A DNA stretch of 64,000 bases from Rhizobium sp. PP-CC-3A-592 (GCF_003217095.1 NZ_QJSR01000002.1:496001-560000), one strand, 5' to 3'; counted from the first letter of the stretch, positions 7,731 to 17,049 are shown. The notes: generated by a model not told the origin, from the letters alone. Numbers and translations: made by a program.

Positions 7731-9908
7731 CTACCAGCTGTATTTCAGCGAGCCGATGACGGTGCGGCCCTGATCACGATAGCAGAAACCACCCGAGCAC
7801 ACGGCATCGCGCCGGTCGAAAAGATTGGTGGCGTTGACCTGCAACTTCAGCCCCTCGTATTTCTTGTCGATTGCGGCGAAATCGTAGTGGACCGCGGCAT
7901 CGAACAGAACCCGCGACGAATTTTTCACCGTGTTGGTGTCGTTGCCGAAGCTCGAGCCGATGAAGCGCGCGCCAGCGCCGACGCCCAGCCCATGTGCGAA
8001 TGTATCTTCCGGCATGTCGTAATTCGCCCAGACCGAGGCCATGTGCAACGGGACCGACGAGACGAAATTGCCCTGGCTATCCGCCGGTCCCTCGATGATT
8101 TTCATATGCGTGTAGGTGTAGGACGCCGTCAGCGAGAGGCCGTTGTCGAGGCTGGTCGTTGCCTCCAGCTCTAGCCCGCGCGACCGCAGCTTGCCGCGCT
8201 GGACCTGGATGTTTTCCGGTCCCGTTGGCAGGTTGACGACTTCGTAATAGAGGCCGTTGTCCTGATCGATGTTGAAGAGGGCAGCGGTGAGGAGCGTGTT
8301 GCTGTCGGGCAGCAGATATTTCACGCCGATTTCCTGCTGCTGGCTCTCCGTCGGGTCGAAGGGCCGGCGCGTTTCCTGATTGATGCCGGCATTGGGCGAG
8401 AAGGCGGTGGAGTAGCTGGCATAAGGTGCGAGGCCGAAATCGGTCTCGTAGGTCAGGCCGATGCGGCCGGAGAACGCCTTGTCGCGCTGCGACGTCGTGG
8501 TCGTGTCGCCGCTCGCCAGCACCGTGTCGTCGGTGTCCGTATCAACCCAGTCGTAGCGGCCGCCGAGCGTCAGCGTCCACGCGTCGTAGCGGATCTGGTC
8601 CTGCACATAGGTGCCGATCTGCCACTGGTCCTGAACGGTGCGGGTGGAGAAGGGGATCGGATCCACATCGCGCCCGGCATTCGGGTTGGCGGTGTCGAGC
8701 GGCGGGGCCGTTCCGGTGCCGTCGAGCGAGCGGTAGCGCAGCTTCTGGAAGTCGAGGCCGAAGAGGAGCGTATGATCGAACGCGCCGGTCGCGAACTTCG
8801 CCTCGATCTGGTTGTCGATGACGCCCGCCGTCAGGCGCTCGTCGAAGGTGCCGGCGCTGCTGTCGAGCAAGGTCGGGTCGAGCGCGTTCGGCGCATAGGC
8901 GAAGGCGTAATCGGCATCGATGTTGAGGGTCGAGAGGCGGGCGTTCTGGCGGAACACGAAGACGTCGTTCAGTCGGTGCTCGAACTCATAGCCGATCCGC
9001 GCCTGCTTCTGGACGGAATCGTTGAAGTCGGGGTTGCCGCCGAAGATGTCGGTGACTTTGCCGGTCAGCGGATCGTTGTAATAGGCGGCCGTGCCACCCG
9101 ATTTCGTCCGGGAATATTCGCCGAGAATGGTGAGCTTAGTGTCCTCGTCGGGCTTCCATGTGATCGCGGGGGCGATATAGGCGCGGTCGTCGGAAACGGA
9201 GACCTGTTCGGTATCGGCATCGCGCAGCAGACCGGTCAGGCGGTAGTAGACCGGGTCGGTTTCGTTGATCGGACCGGAGAGGTCGAACTGGCCCTGATAG
9301 CGCTGGTTCGTGCCGTATTGCAGCTCGACCTCGCGCAGCGGCTCGATCGTCGGGCGCTTGGTGATCAGGTTGTAGAGCCCGCCGGCGCCGGATGCGCCGT
9401 AGAGTGCGGAGGAGGGGCCGCGCAGGATCGAGACACCTTCGAGCCCATAGGGTTCCGTCTTGAAGAGCGAGGAGCCGGCGCCCGGCTGGCGCAGGTTGTC
9501 GCGGAAGATGCCGGTATAGGTGACATCAAAGCCTCGGACGGAAAAGCTGTCGAAGCGCGGATCGAACCCGAAGGCGCCGACGCGCGTGCCGGGCGTGTAG
9601 GCAAGGGTTTCCTGAAGCGACTGCGGATTGCGGTCTTCAAGTTGCGCGTCCGTGACCGAGGAGATGGATTGTGGGGTCTGGAGGAAGGGCGTGTCCGTCT
9701 TCGCGCCGGTGGCGCTCGCCGTGCCGACATAGCCTTCGCCGGTGATGACGCCGCCGCTGCCGCCGGTGACGACGATTTCCTCAAGCACCGTCGGCTCGCC
9801 TGTTGCTGCGTCCTGCGCAAAGGCAGCCGTGCCCGTCAAAGGCAAGGCGAGCGCCAGGAGGGAGGTGCTGGTGACGAGGGCTGAGCGAAGCGGGAAACGG
9901 CGTGGCAT
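7731..9908 (-). CDS. TonB-dependent siderophore receptor (FhuA/FpvA type)
   Basis: 725 residues. A signal peptide (through TAAFAQD) precedes a TonB box-like VLEEIVVTG at residues 41-49. The plug domain follows with TPQSISSVTD, SVRGFDVTYTGIFRDN, VSILRGPSSALYG and GGLYNLITKRP, and a 22-strand barrel ends in the C-terminal aromatic SW. FDPTESQQQEIGVKY is a standard barrel motif of siderophore receptors. It imports ferric siderophores across the outer membrane; the particular siderophore (probably hydroxamate, given fhuF next door) is inference. It is first in the operon and preceded by two TGA-N9-TCA iron boxes. Confidence 0.92.
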   Translation of the reverse strand: MPRRFPLRSALVTSTSLLALALPLTGTAAFAQDAATGEPTVLEEIVVTGGSGGVITGEGYVGTASATGAKTDTPFLQTPQSISSVTDAQLEDRNPQSLQETLAYTPGTRVGAFGFDPRFDSFSVRGFDVTYTGIFRDNLRQPGAGSSLFKTEPYGLEGVSILRGPSSALYGASGAGGLYNLITKRPTIEPLREVELQYGTNQRYQGQFDLSGPINETDPVYYRLTGLLRDADTEQVSVSDDRAYIAPAITWKPDEDTKLTILGEYSRTKSGGTAAYYNDPLTGKVTDIFGGNPDFNDSVQKQARIGYEFEHRLNDVFVFRQNARLSTLNIDADYAFAYAPNALDPTLLDSSAGTFDERLTAGVIDNQIEAKFATGAFDHTLLFGLDFQKLRYRSLDGTGTAPPLDTANPNAGRDVDPIPFSTRTVQDQWQIGTYVQDQIRYDAWTLTLGGRYDWVDTDTDDTVLASGDTTTTSQRDKAFSGRIGLTYETDFGLAPYASYSTAFSPNAGINQETRRPFDPTESQQQEIGVKYLLPDSNTLLTAALFNIDQDNGLYYEVVNLPTGPENIQVQRGKLRSRGLELEATTSLDNGLSLTASYTYTHMKIIEGPADSQGNFVSSVPLHMASVWANYDMPEDTFAHGLGVGAGARFIGSSFGNDTNTVKNSSRVLFDAAVHYDFAAIDKKYEGLKLQVNATNLFDRRDAVCSGGFCYRDQGRTVIGSLKYSW

Positions 9909-9932
9909 GCGAACTATCTCTCGGTGAAAAGA

Positions 9933-9947
9933 TGATTTTCACTATCA
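9933..9947. promoter_or_regulatory. RirA-type iron-responsive operator (IRO box)
   Basis: TGA-TTTTCACTA-TCA fits the TGA-N9-TCA consensus of the rhizobial iron regulator RirA. It lies 25 bases upstream of the start codon of the TonB-dependent receptor, where a repressor would block transcription or promoter clearance. Confidence 0.65.
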
Positions 9948-9963
9948 AGATTCTGTCGCAAAG

Positions 9964-10006
9964 ACAGCCCTAAAACATGATGATTCCTATCATGTTTTAG
10001 GGCTGT
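9964..10006. promoter_or_regulatory. perfect 18-bp inverted repeat containing a second IRO box
   Basis: ACAGCCCTAAAACATGAT (9964-9981) is exactly complementary to ATCATGTTTTAGGGCTGT (9989-10006) with a 7-base centre. The centre and inner arms hold a second TGA-N9-TCA match (9978-9992). Placed between msrA and the receptor promoter, it could end msrA transcription, act as an operator, or both. Confidence 0.7.
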
Positions 10007-10078
10007 GGGAATTTCGCAACGCTCGGCTTACGCGGGACCGCCGTGGCACGGGCAGTGACAACGGTTCCTGAGAGCCGT

Positions 10079-10810
10079 TCAGCTCTTGGCCTGCGAGACC
10101 AGTGCCGGCTTGTCGCGATAGGTCTTCGGGAACACAGTTTTGAGGTTCTCGATCTTCGGCAGGTCGTTGTAGACGATGTACGGATAATCCGGGTTGAGCG
10201 TCAGGAAGTCCTGATGATAGGCCTCGGCCGTGTAGAAGGCCTTGAGGTCGGCAACCTCCGTCACGACCTTGTCCGGAAAGACCTTTGCCTTGTCGAGCTG
10301 TGCGACATAGGCGTCCGCAACCTTCTTCTGCTCGGGGCTGAGTGTGAAGATGGCAGAGCGATACTGCGTGCCGTGATCGGGGCCCTGGTAGTTCAGCTGC
10401 GTCGGATTGTGCGCGACCGAGAAGAAGATCTGCAGCAACTGGCCGTAGCTGACCTGCGAGGGATCATAGGTCACCTCGACAGCCTCGGCATGGCCGGTCT
10501 TGCCGCCGCTGACGGTCTCGTAGGACGCCGTTTCCTTGGCGCCGCCGGAATAGCCGGAGACGGCGTTGGTCACGCCCTTCACATGCTGGAAGACGCCTTG
10601 CACACCCCAGAAACAACCGCCGGCAAAGACGGCTTTTTCGGTCTTGGCAGACGTCGTCTCATCGATGCTCGGCGGTGGAATGACCACGGCCTCTTCAGCG
10701 GCACCGGCGCGGACGGCCGTGACGGCGATGATGAGGGCCGTCAGCGCGAAGGCGCCGAGGACACCGCCTGTAAGGTTGCGGCGGAGATTGGAACGGGAGG
10801 TTTTCGACAT
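10079..10810 (-). CDS. msrA: peptide methionine (S)-S-oxide reductase, exported or membrane-anchored
   Basis: 243 residues from the ATG preceded by AGGGAT; the frame extends upstream without protein-like sequence. The active site GGCFWG is at residues 64-69 with catalytic Cys66, followed by GVTNAVSGYSGG, GHAEAVEVTYDP and HNPTQLNYQGPDHGTQYRSAI, all MsrA signatures. A basic stretch and hydrophobic segment (about residues 12-36) precede the enzyme, so it probably works in the periplasm repairing oxidised methionine. Cys66 is the only cysteine in the protein, so the usual resolving cysteines are missing and a 1-Cys mechanism is implied. Confidence 0.9.
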   Translation of the reverse strand: MSKTSRSNLRRNLTGGVLGAFALTALIIAVTAVRAGAAEEAVVIPPPSIDETTSAKTEKAVFAGGCFWGVQGVFQHVKGVTNAVSGYSGGAKETASYETVSGGKTGHAEAVEVTYDPSQVSYGQLLQIFFSVAHNPTQLNYQGPDHGTQYRSAIFTLSPEQKKVADAYVAQLDKAKVFPDKVVTEVADLKAFYTAEAYHQDFLTLNPDYPYIVYNDLPKIENLKTVFPKTYRDKPALVSQAKS

Positions 10811-11200
10811 ACGGCAATCCCTGAGGGCGCGGATGGCTTGAGCGCCTGGCGACGCGCCGTGACGTTTTGGAAGTCTGCGCCGACAGTGAGCCGATCCTTG
10901 TCCGGCGTCAAATCGCGTTTTCGTGTAGGCTGGCGGTGATGCATCCGGTCCGAAGAAGGTGACGTTGAAGCTCTGATTCAAGGCGCTCGCCTGAAGCTTC
11001 AACGGGCCGGGAATGTCGAATCATTCGAGTCGCTTGCGCACTGTCGTTGAGGCCCTCAGTCACGGGCTGGTGCGGCGTGATGTGCCTTTCAGGCTCCGAA
11101 AACGGCGATGGCGTCCGACATCTCGCAAGACGTCGGACGCCATCCCATTCGATCCGAGGCAAGAGCCTAACCGCCTCGAAAGCAGCGGACCCCAGTCTTG
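10811..11200. other. 390-base intergenic region between msrA and ribH2
   Basis: No convincing coding sequence. It should hold the msrA promoter. An inverted repeat CGTTGAAGCT/AGCTTCAACG (10963-10972 and 10995-11004) and a stronger hairpin at 11107-11144 are the only structures seen. Several overlapping short open frames on both strands lack ribosome sites and protein-like composition. Confidence 0.5.
11107..11144 (-). terminator. hairpin downstream of ribH2
   Basis: GATGGCGTCCGAC (11107-11119) and GTCGGACGCCATC (11132-11144) form a perfect 13-bp stem about 57 bases after the ribH2 stop, followed on the minus strand by GCCGTTTT. Probably the ribH2 terminator. Confidence 0.6.
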
Positions 11201-11698
<498 letters not shown>

Positions 11699-11784
11699 TC
11701 AAGGGTTAGCCGTTCGACGGGATCCCTTGGGCGAACACGCGGACATGACGCAGCCTTGTCTGGCCGTGACCTGCCGTTTGCTCT

Positions 11785-11938
11785 CTTTCATCCGGACTAT
11801 ACCGTCGGCTCCGGAGTCACACCGGATCTGCTGACCTTCCGACCGCTCGGCACGTGCCGAAGACCTGAAGCGCTCGCGGGCTCCAGGCATTGCCGCCTGT
11901 TACCGCCGGTGGGGAATTTCACCCCGCCCTGAGAACGT
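11785..11938 (-). promoter_or_regulatory. FMN riboswitch (RFN element)
   Basis: On the minus strand the element opens with TTCTCAGGGCGGGGTGAAAT, continues with CCCCACCGGCGGTAACAGGC and AGCCCGCGAGCG, and closes with GTCAGCAGATCCGGTGTGA, CTCCGGAGCCGACGGTATAG and TCCGGATGAAAGAGAG. These are the conserved RFN segments in order. It lies about 100 bases upstream of ribH2 and would repress it when FMN is abundant. Confidence 0.95.
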
Positions 11939-12013
11939 ACGACGGTGACTATAAGCACCTGCAGCAAACCGTCAAATCCGCTTTGTTTCATGCAGTCGGG
12001 TTTTTGAAGAAAA

Positions 12014-13075
12014 CTATTCCCTGACGATGAGAAGATCGCCCGCCGTAAAGCGCAGCGTCACCGTTTCCCCGATGGCCGGCGGCTTCAGGCCGGGATTGTT
12101 AAACATGTCGAAGGAGATCACGCTGTCGGCGATCTTCATGCGGGTGCGAATAACCGAGCCGAGGAAGTTGGTAGCGATGACGGTGCCGGTCAGGGCGGTA
12201 TCGCCCTTGGCATCGGGCGCAATCGAGCCGGCTTCCGGCCTGAGCGCGAGCGATATCGTATCGCCGGCCTTCGCGGCTCCGAGCGGTTCGCGCAGCGTGA
12301 TGCCCTGATCGCCGATGACGATGCGATGGGTTGCGGGATCGACCACCTTGGCGTCGATCAGGTTCAGCGTTCCGACGAAGGAGGCGACGAAGCGGGTCGC
12401 CGGGCGATTGTAGATCTCGAACGGCGTGCCGATCTGGTCGGCGCGTCCGCCATTCATGATGACGATGCGATCGGAGATCGACAGCGCCTCTTCCTGGTCG
12501 TGGGTGACGAAGACGGTGGTGATGCCCAGCTGCTGCTGGATCATGCGAATCTCTTCGCGCAGCGATACGCGGATCTTGGCGTCGAGCGCCGAGAGAGGCT
12601 CGTCGAGGAGGAGAACCTGTGGCTTGGGTGCGAGCGCCCGGGCCAGCGCCACGCGCTGCTGCTGCCCGCCCGACATCTGGTAGGGGTAGCGATCCGCGAG
12701 GTGCTCGAGGTGGATCAGTGCCAGCATTTCCTTGACGCGGCTGTCGATGTCGGCCTTCGGAGCACCGGCGACCTTCAGGCCGAAGGCGACATTGTCGCGG
12801 ACCGTCATGTTGGGAAACAGGGCATAGGCCTGGAACACCATGCCGATATTGCGCTGGTTGGGCTTCAGCTCGTTCTGATTCCGGCCGCTGATCATGATGG
12901 TGCCGGAGGAGGGCGTCTCGAAGCCGGCGATCATCCGCAGCACCGTCGTCTTGCCGCAACCGGACGGCCCGAGGAACGAGACGAACTCCCCCTTCTCGAT
13001 CGCCATGTCGAAGTCGTGCACGACCTGCGTCTGGCCAAAGGATTTCCGGATGTGGGTCAGGTTGAGAAACGACAT
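12014..13075 (-). CDS. ABC importer ATP-binding protein (PotA/FbpC type)
   Basis: 353 residues. Nucleotide-binding domain motifs in order: Walker A GPSGCGKTT, Q-loop VFQAYALFPNMTV, signature MSGGQQQRVALARAL, Walker B VLLLDEPLSALD and H-loop VFVTHDQEEAL. A C-terminal TOBE regulatory domain (about residues 240-353) follows, as in polyamine, sulfate and iron importers. The ATG at 13075 begins MSFLNLTHIRKSFG; the frame upstream overlaps the permease and is not protein-like. It is the last gene of a binding-protein, permease, permease, ATPase operon. It powers uptake of the cluster's substrate, which the sequence does not define. Confidence 0.92.
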   Translation of the reverse strand: MSFLNLTHIRKSFGQTQVVHDFDMAIEKGEFVSFLGPSGCGKTTVLRMIAGFETPSSGTIMISGRNQNELKPNQRNIGMVFQAYALFPNMTVRDNVAFGLKVAGAPKADIDSRVKEMLALIHLEHLADRYPYQMSGGQQQRVALARALAPKPQVLLLDEPLSALDAKIRVSLREEIRMIQQQLGITTVFVTHDQEEALSISDRIVIMNGGRADQIGTPFEIYNRPATRFVASFVGTLNLIDAKVVDPATHRIVIGDQGITLREPLGAAKAGDTISLALRPEAGSIAPDAKGDTALTGTVIATNFLGSVIRTRMKIADSVISFDMFNNPGLKPPAIGETVTLRFTAGDLLIVRE

Positions 13076-13089
13076 GGAGCCTGTGACCT

Positions 13090-13878
13090 TTATGCCTTGG
13101 CCGGGGCGGACTTGCCAAAGCGCGAAACGAGATTGAGGAGGCCCATGGAGAGCCATGTGATGGAGAAGGCGATGACCGCGAGCGCAGACGGCTCATAGGC
13201 CTTGTTGGCGCCGACGAGCTGCAGGTAAGGGCCGAAGGCCGGACGGTTGAGGAGCGCTGCCATGGTGAACTCGCCCATGACGATGGCGAGCGTGATGAAG
13301 GCACCGGAGAGCACACCGCTCATGACGTTCGGGAAGATGCAGCGGAAGAGGATGGTCGACCAGCTCGCGCCGAGGCTCTGGGCCGCCTCCGTCAGCGTGC
13401 GGACGTCGATGGCCCGCATGGCGGTGTCGACCGCCTTGTACATGTAGGGCAGCGACAGGGTGATGTAGGAGAACATCAGCAATATGTTCGTGCCCGTCGT
13501 CGAGCCGGTGAGCGGCAGGACGGACGAGGAATTGTACAAGCGCAGATAGCCGAACACGATGACGATAGCGGGAATGACCAGCGGCAGCAGCGTGATGAAC
13601 TCGACCACCGGCCGCATCTGCGGCAGGCGCAGGCGCACCCAGTAGGCCGTGGGGACCACCAGCAGCATGCCGAAGACGATGGTCAGCAGAGCCATCATCA
13701 TGGAATAGCCGAAGGTCTCGCGGAACTGCATGTCCGAGAACACCGAGCGGTAGGCGTCGAAGGAATATTCGCCGCGGCGCATGCGCAGCGAGAATTCGAA
13801 GGTGCCGATCAGGGGGATGACGAAGTAGCTCGCCCCGATGGCCATGGCGATCCAGGCGCCGATGCGGTTCGTCTTCAT
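13090..13878 (-). CDS. ABC importer inner-membrane permease (PotC type)
   Basis: 262 residues with about six membrane helices. The EAA coupling motif is visible as EAAQSLGASWSTILFRCIFP, the site that docks on the ATPase. The ATG sits inside the end of the preceding permease gene (ATGA overlap at 13875-13878), a sign of translational coupling. The frame extends far upstream through the other permease gene, but only as a shadow frame. It pairs with the next permease to make a heterodimeric channel of the polyamine/Fe3+ importer class. Confidence 0.9.
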   Translation of the reverse strand: MKTNRIGAWIAMAIGASYFVIPLIGTFEFSLRMRRGEYSFDAYRSVFSDMQFRETFGYSMMMALLTIVFGMLLVVPTAYWVRLRLPQMRPVVEFITLLPLVIPAIVIVFGYLRLYNSSSVLPLTGSTTGTNILLMFSYITLSLPYMYKAVDTAMRAIDVRTLTEAAQSLGASWSTILFRCIFPNVMSGVLSGAFITLAIVMGEFTMAALLNRPAFGPYLQLVGANKAYEPSALAVIAFSITWLSMGLLNLVSRFGKSAPAKA

Positions 13879-14780
13879 TTCTGCCACCTCTCGGCGCGCA
13901 TGCGCAGCATGAGATAGAGCACGTTGGAAACGCCGGTGATGACGATCATGCCGAGCGCGATGGCGTAACCAAGGTTCGGATTGTGCAGCACGTCGCCGCG
14001 GATCTGCGCGTAGAGCAGGATCGGCACGATGTTGAGCGAGCTGCCGGTGAGCGCGTAGGCCGTGGCGATGGCGCCGAAGGCGTTGGCAAACAGCAGCAGC
14101 GTGGTGCCGAGCAGGCTCGGCCACAGGATCGGCAGGGCGACCATGGTCCAGTATTGCCGGTTCGTCGCGCCCAGGATCTCGGAGGCCTCGCGCCATTCCT
14201 TCTTCATGCCGTCGAGCGCCGGCGTGAGGATAAGCACCATCAGCGGGATCTGGAAATACATATAGGTGAGCGTGAGGCCGGTGAAACTCAGGAGATTGAA
14301 GCCGGTCGAGTAGAGATTGAACCCGAACCAGTCGCGCAGGAGCACCGTGGCGAGGCCCGTACGGCCAAGGGTGGCAAGGAAGGCGAAGGCAAGGGGAACG
14401 CCCGCGAAGTTGGAGGCGACGCCGGAGAAGGTCAGAAGCGTCGAGCGCACCGAGGCCGGCAGTCCGCCGAGCACGACCGCCCAGGCGAGGAAGAAGCCGA
14501 TGAACGCACCGCCGAGAGCGGAGGCAAGCGAGATGCGGATTGAGATCCAATAGGCGGACAGGATCGACGGGGTGAAAAGGTCGGAGATGTTCTTGAGCGT
14601 CAGCTGGCCGTCCGGCGTGAAGAAGGCGCCGATGACGAGGTAGAATGTCGGCGCCAGCAGGAAGAGAAACGCAAAGAGCATGAAGGGCGCGATGCCCAGC
14701 CAGTCGATGATCCGGTCCTTGTTGATGGTCGGGCCCGATTTCGGTATCGGCGCTGTCACTGTGCGGATCGGTTGGCTCAT
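13875..14780 (-). CDS. ABC importer inner-membrane permease (PotB type)
   Basis: 301 residues. A cytoplasmic N-terminal tail (MSQPIRTVTAPIPKSG) precedes six predicted membrane helices beginning at LGIAPFMLFAFLFLLAPTFY. The coupling motif is EASEILGATNRQYWTMVALPI. The start ATG was chosen over the longer frame because the upstream sequence is the intergenic hairpin region. The gene follows the binding protein gene after 91 bases and overlaps the second permease by four. It is the first membrane subunit of the importer. Confidence 0.9.
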   Translation of the reverse strand: MSQPIRTVTAPIPKSGPTINKDRIIDWLGIAPFMLFAFLFLLAPTFYLVIGAFFTPDGQLTLKNISDLFTPSILSAYWISIRISLASALGGAFIGFFLAWAVVLGGLPASVRSTLLTFSGVASNFAGVPLAFAFLATLGRTGLATVLLRDWFGFNLYSTGFNLLSFTGLTLTYMYFQIPLMVLILTPALDGMKKEWREASEILGATNRQYWTMVALPILWPSLLGTTLLLFANAFGAIATAYALTGSSLNIVPILLYAQIRGDVLHNPNLGYAIALGMIVITGVSNVLYLMLRMRAERWQK

Positions 14781-14817
14781 CGGCGAGCTTTCGTTCGGGA
14801 GGGCGTATCGGAAGCCC

Positions 14818-14835
14818 CTCCGCGCGAACGCGGAG
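14818..14835 (-). other. intra-operon hairpin after the binding protein gene
   Basis: CTCCGCG (14818-14824) and CGCGGAG (14829-14835) form a tight stem with a CGAA tetraloop between the binding protein and permease genes. Hairpins here commonly protect the upstream message so the binding protein is made in excess; that role is inferred. Confidence 0.45.
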
Positions 14836-14871
14836 AGGCTGGGTTTACGGGTCGTACGACCGGTAGGTATC

Positions 14872-15975
14872 TTACTGGACGTTGGCGCCGACGACGCTGT
14901 CCCACTTGCCGGTGATCTCGGTCTTGCCGGCAGCCTGCTCGTCGAGTGTCGGGAATACGGCCTTTTCATAGGCAGCAGCCGGCGGCAGCTTGTCGAGCAT
15001 TTCCTTCGGGATCTTGTTGTTCTTGGCAAGATCGTTGAAACGGATCGGGTGGCAATATCCCTTCAGCCAGCCGAGCTGACCTTCGTCGGAGTAGAGGTAT
15101 TCCATCCACAGCTTTGCAGCGTTCGGATGCGGTGCGAAGGCGGAAATGGCCTGCACGTAGACGCCGGCGACGACGCCGGTCGTGGGAACGACGACTTCGA
15201 CCGGCGGGTTGCCGTTGAGGCTGTCGCGCCAGGAGAGACCGTTATAGTCCCAGGCAACGACGATCGGCGTGGAGCCCTGCGCAAGCGAGGCCGACTTGCC
15301 GATGACGGGCACGAGATTGCCGGCCTTGTTCAGTTCGCCGAAGTAGGAGAGGCCAGCGGTGCCGGCCTTCGTCGCGTCCGTTTCGCCGGCAGCAAGACCC
15401 GCGGCGTACACGGCCTGAACGGCCTGGTTGGAGGCGCGCGGATCGCCGGCCAGCGCGATGCTGTTGGCGTAATCGGACTTCTTCAGGTCGGCCCAGTCCT
15501 TCGGTACGTCCTTGACGATGTCGGTGTTCACGACGAAGGAGAGAACGCCGTAATAGTCGCCGTACCAGAAGCCGTCGGCATCCTTGGCGCTATCGGGGAT
15601 CGAGTCCCAGGTGGAGACCTTGTAGGGCTGGATCAGCCCTTCGGCCTTGGCGGACGGGCCAAAGGACAGGCCGACGTCGATCACGTCGGGCGCCTGCGGG
15701 CCGGTGTTGCCCTTGTTGGCCTTGATGGCTTCGATCTCGTCGCCGGAGCCGGCGTCGGGGTTCAGTTCGTTGACTTCGAGACCGTACTTGGCCTTGAAGC
15801 CGGCGATGACGTCGCCGTAGCCGCACCAGTTGTGCGGAAGCGCGATGGTGGTGAGCGTGCCTTCCTTCTTGGCGGCAGCGATCAGATCTGCGCTCGGCTC
15901 GGCAGCGGCAAGCGCCGTGGAAGCGACGAGCATCGCCGATGTCAGCGACAGAAGGCGGTGGGTCTTTGACAGCAC
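14872..15975 (-). CDS. ABC importer periplasmic substrate-binding protein
   Basis: 367 residues from a GTG start with AAGGAG six bases upstream; an upstream ATG at 16044 lacks a site and would put charged residues before the signal peptide. The signal peptide is KTHRLLSLTSAMLVASTALAAAE. The mature protein begins DLIAAAKKEGTLTTIALPHNW and contains AGSGDEIEAIKANK, PDVIDVGLSFGP and KLWMEYLYSDEGQLGWLKGY, typical of the PotD/AfuA-like family. A ligand cannot be named, but its genetic neighbours favour an amine-type compound. The hairpin after it would favour high expression. Confidence 0.88.
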   Translation of the reverse strand: MLSKTHRLLSLTSAMLVASTALAAAEPSADLIAAAKKEGTLTTIALPHNWCGYGDVIAGFKAKYGLEVNELNPDAGSGDEIEAIKANKGNTGPQAPDVIDVGLSFGPSAKAEGLIQPYKVSTWDSIPDSAKDADGFWYGDYYGVLSFVVNTDIVKDVPKDWADLKKSDYANSIALAGDPRASNQAVQAVYAAGLAAGETDATKAGTAGLSYFGELNKAGNLVPVIGKSASLAQGSTPIVVAWDYNGLSWRDSLNGNPPVEVVVPTTGVVAGVYVQAISAFAPHPNAAKLWMEYLYSDEGQLGWLKGYCHPIRFNDLAKNNKIPKEMLDKLPPAAAYEKAVFPTLDEQAAGKTEITGKWDSVVGANVQ

Positions 15976-16137
15976 GAAAGTCTCCTTGGGTTTGTCAGGC
16001 CGGGGTTTCCGACCCGGTGGGTCAAGCTGATAGAGCGGCGTCATGAAGCTTCTATGACAGACGCGGTGGACAGTTTTACGCTTCGTCTCCCGGCTAAACC
16101 CCTGTATTTAGGGTTTTTTGTTGCAGGGTTTCCGGTG

Positions 16138-17049
16138 TTATCCCTTTCTCTTCTGGAAAGGTTTGCTCTCCTGAAAGGGCTTGCGAAACAGCGGTGTCGC
16201 ATCGAACAGGGTTTCCAGCGCCTTCATCCGGTCGCGGGTCTCCTCCCAGATCGAGCTCTGGACCGCTTCGATCAGCGCCTCCACCGTGAAGAGGGTCACC
16301 ACCGAGCTATCCCAGGCCGACGGCGCCTCGATATGCACGCGGAAGACCTTGGCCGCGGACTTGGCGACGGGTGAGGACCACTGGTCGGTGAAGAGGATGA
16401 TCTCGGCACCGCGGGAGCGGGCGGCCTTGGCCAGCGTCTCCAGTTCCTGCTCGTAGCGGCGGATGTCGAACACCACCAGCACGTCGCCCTTCTTCATGTC
16501 GAGAACGTAATGCGGCCAGGGGCTGGAGCCGGAGGCGATCAGCGTCACGCCGGCGCGGATGACCTGAAGATGGGTGAAGAGATAGTCGGCGAGCGTGCGG
16601 GTGATGCGGCCGCCGATCAGGTAGATGCGGCGCTTCGGGTCGGCGATCAGCGCCGCCGCGCCGTCGAAGTCCTGCGTCTCCATCTGGGCGAGGGTGGCCC
16701 TGAGATTGTTGATGGTGGCGTCGGCGAAGCGGTTCAGGATGTGGGTGCCGGGCGCGTTGGTCGCCCAGCGGTCGTGCTTGCTGATCGGGTTTGAGATGGT
16801 CGCTTCCAGCTCCTGGTGCAACCGGGCCTGAAAATCCGGGAAGCCGCGAAAGCCGAGCTTCTGCACCATGCGCGCGACCGTCGGCGTCGACACGCCGGCG
16901 TTCTCGGCCACGGTCGTGATGCTCCCGAGCCCGGAAACGGGATAGTTGTCGAGCAACGTCTCCGCCAGCTGTCTCTCCGCCCGCGTCAATGCGGTGAAGT
17001 TCGCGGCGATCACGTCCGACACCGTCTTATGTGTTTCGGTGCTGATCAA
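16138..17049 (-). CDS. MurR/RpiR-family transcriptional regulator
   Basis: About 303 residues. An N-terminal RpiR-type HTH domain (LTRAERQLAETLLDNYPV, then VAENAGVSTPTVARMVQKLGFRGFPDFQ) is followed by a SIS sugar-isomerase-like ligand domain (IYLIGGRITRTLADYL, KGDVLVVFDIRRYEQE). I favour the TTG at 17049 because AGGGGA lies six bases upstream; the ATG at 17085 lies inside an inverted repeat and has no ribosome site. It lies between the ABC importer operon and the divergent hydrolase gene, so it probably controls one or both in response to a small ligand. The C-terminal Lys-rich tail is unremarkable. Confidence 0.85.
   Translation of the reverse strand: MISTETHKTVSDVIAANFTALTRAERQLAETLLDNYPVSGLGSITTVAENAGVSTPTVARMVQKLGFRGFPDFQARLHQELEATISNPISKHDRWATNAPGTHILNRFADATINNLRATLAQMETQDFDGAAALIADPKRRIYLIGGRITRTLADYLFTHLQVIRAGVTLIASGSSPWPHYVLDMKKGDVLVVFDIRRYEQELETLAKAARSRGAEIILFTDQWSSPVAKSAAKVFRVHIEAPSAWDSSVVTLFTVEALIEAVQSSIWEETRDRMKALETLFDATPLFRKPFQESKPFQKRKG

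Noticed and set aside
12326-13198. 290-codon open frame on the plus strand opposite the ABC ATPase gene
   Set aside because: Its product lacks recognisable domains and mirrors codon bias of the ATPase gene on the other strand; the ATPase has all motifs.
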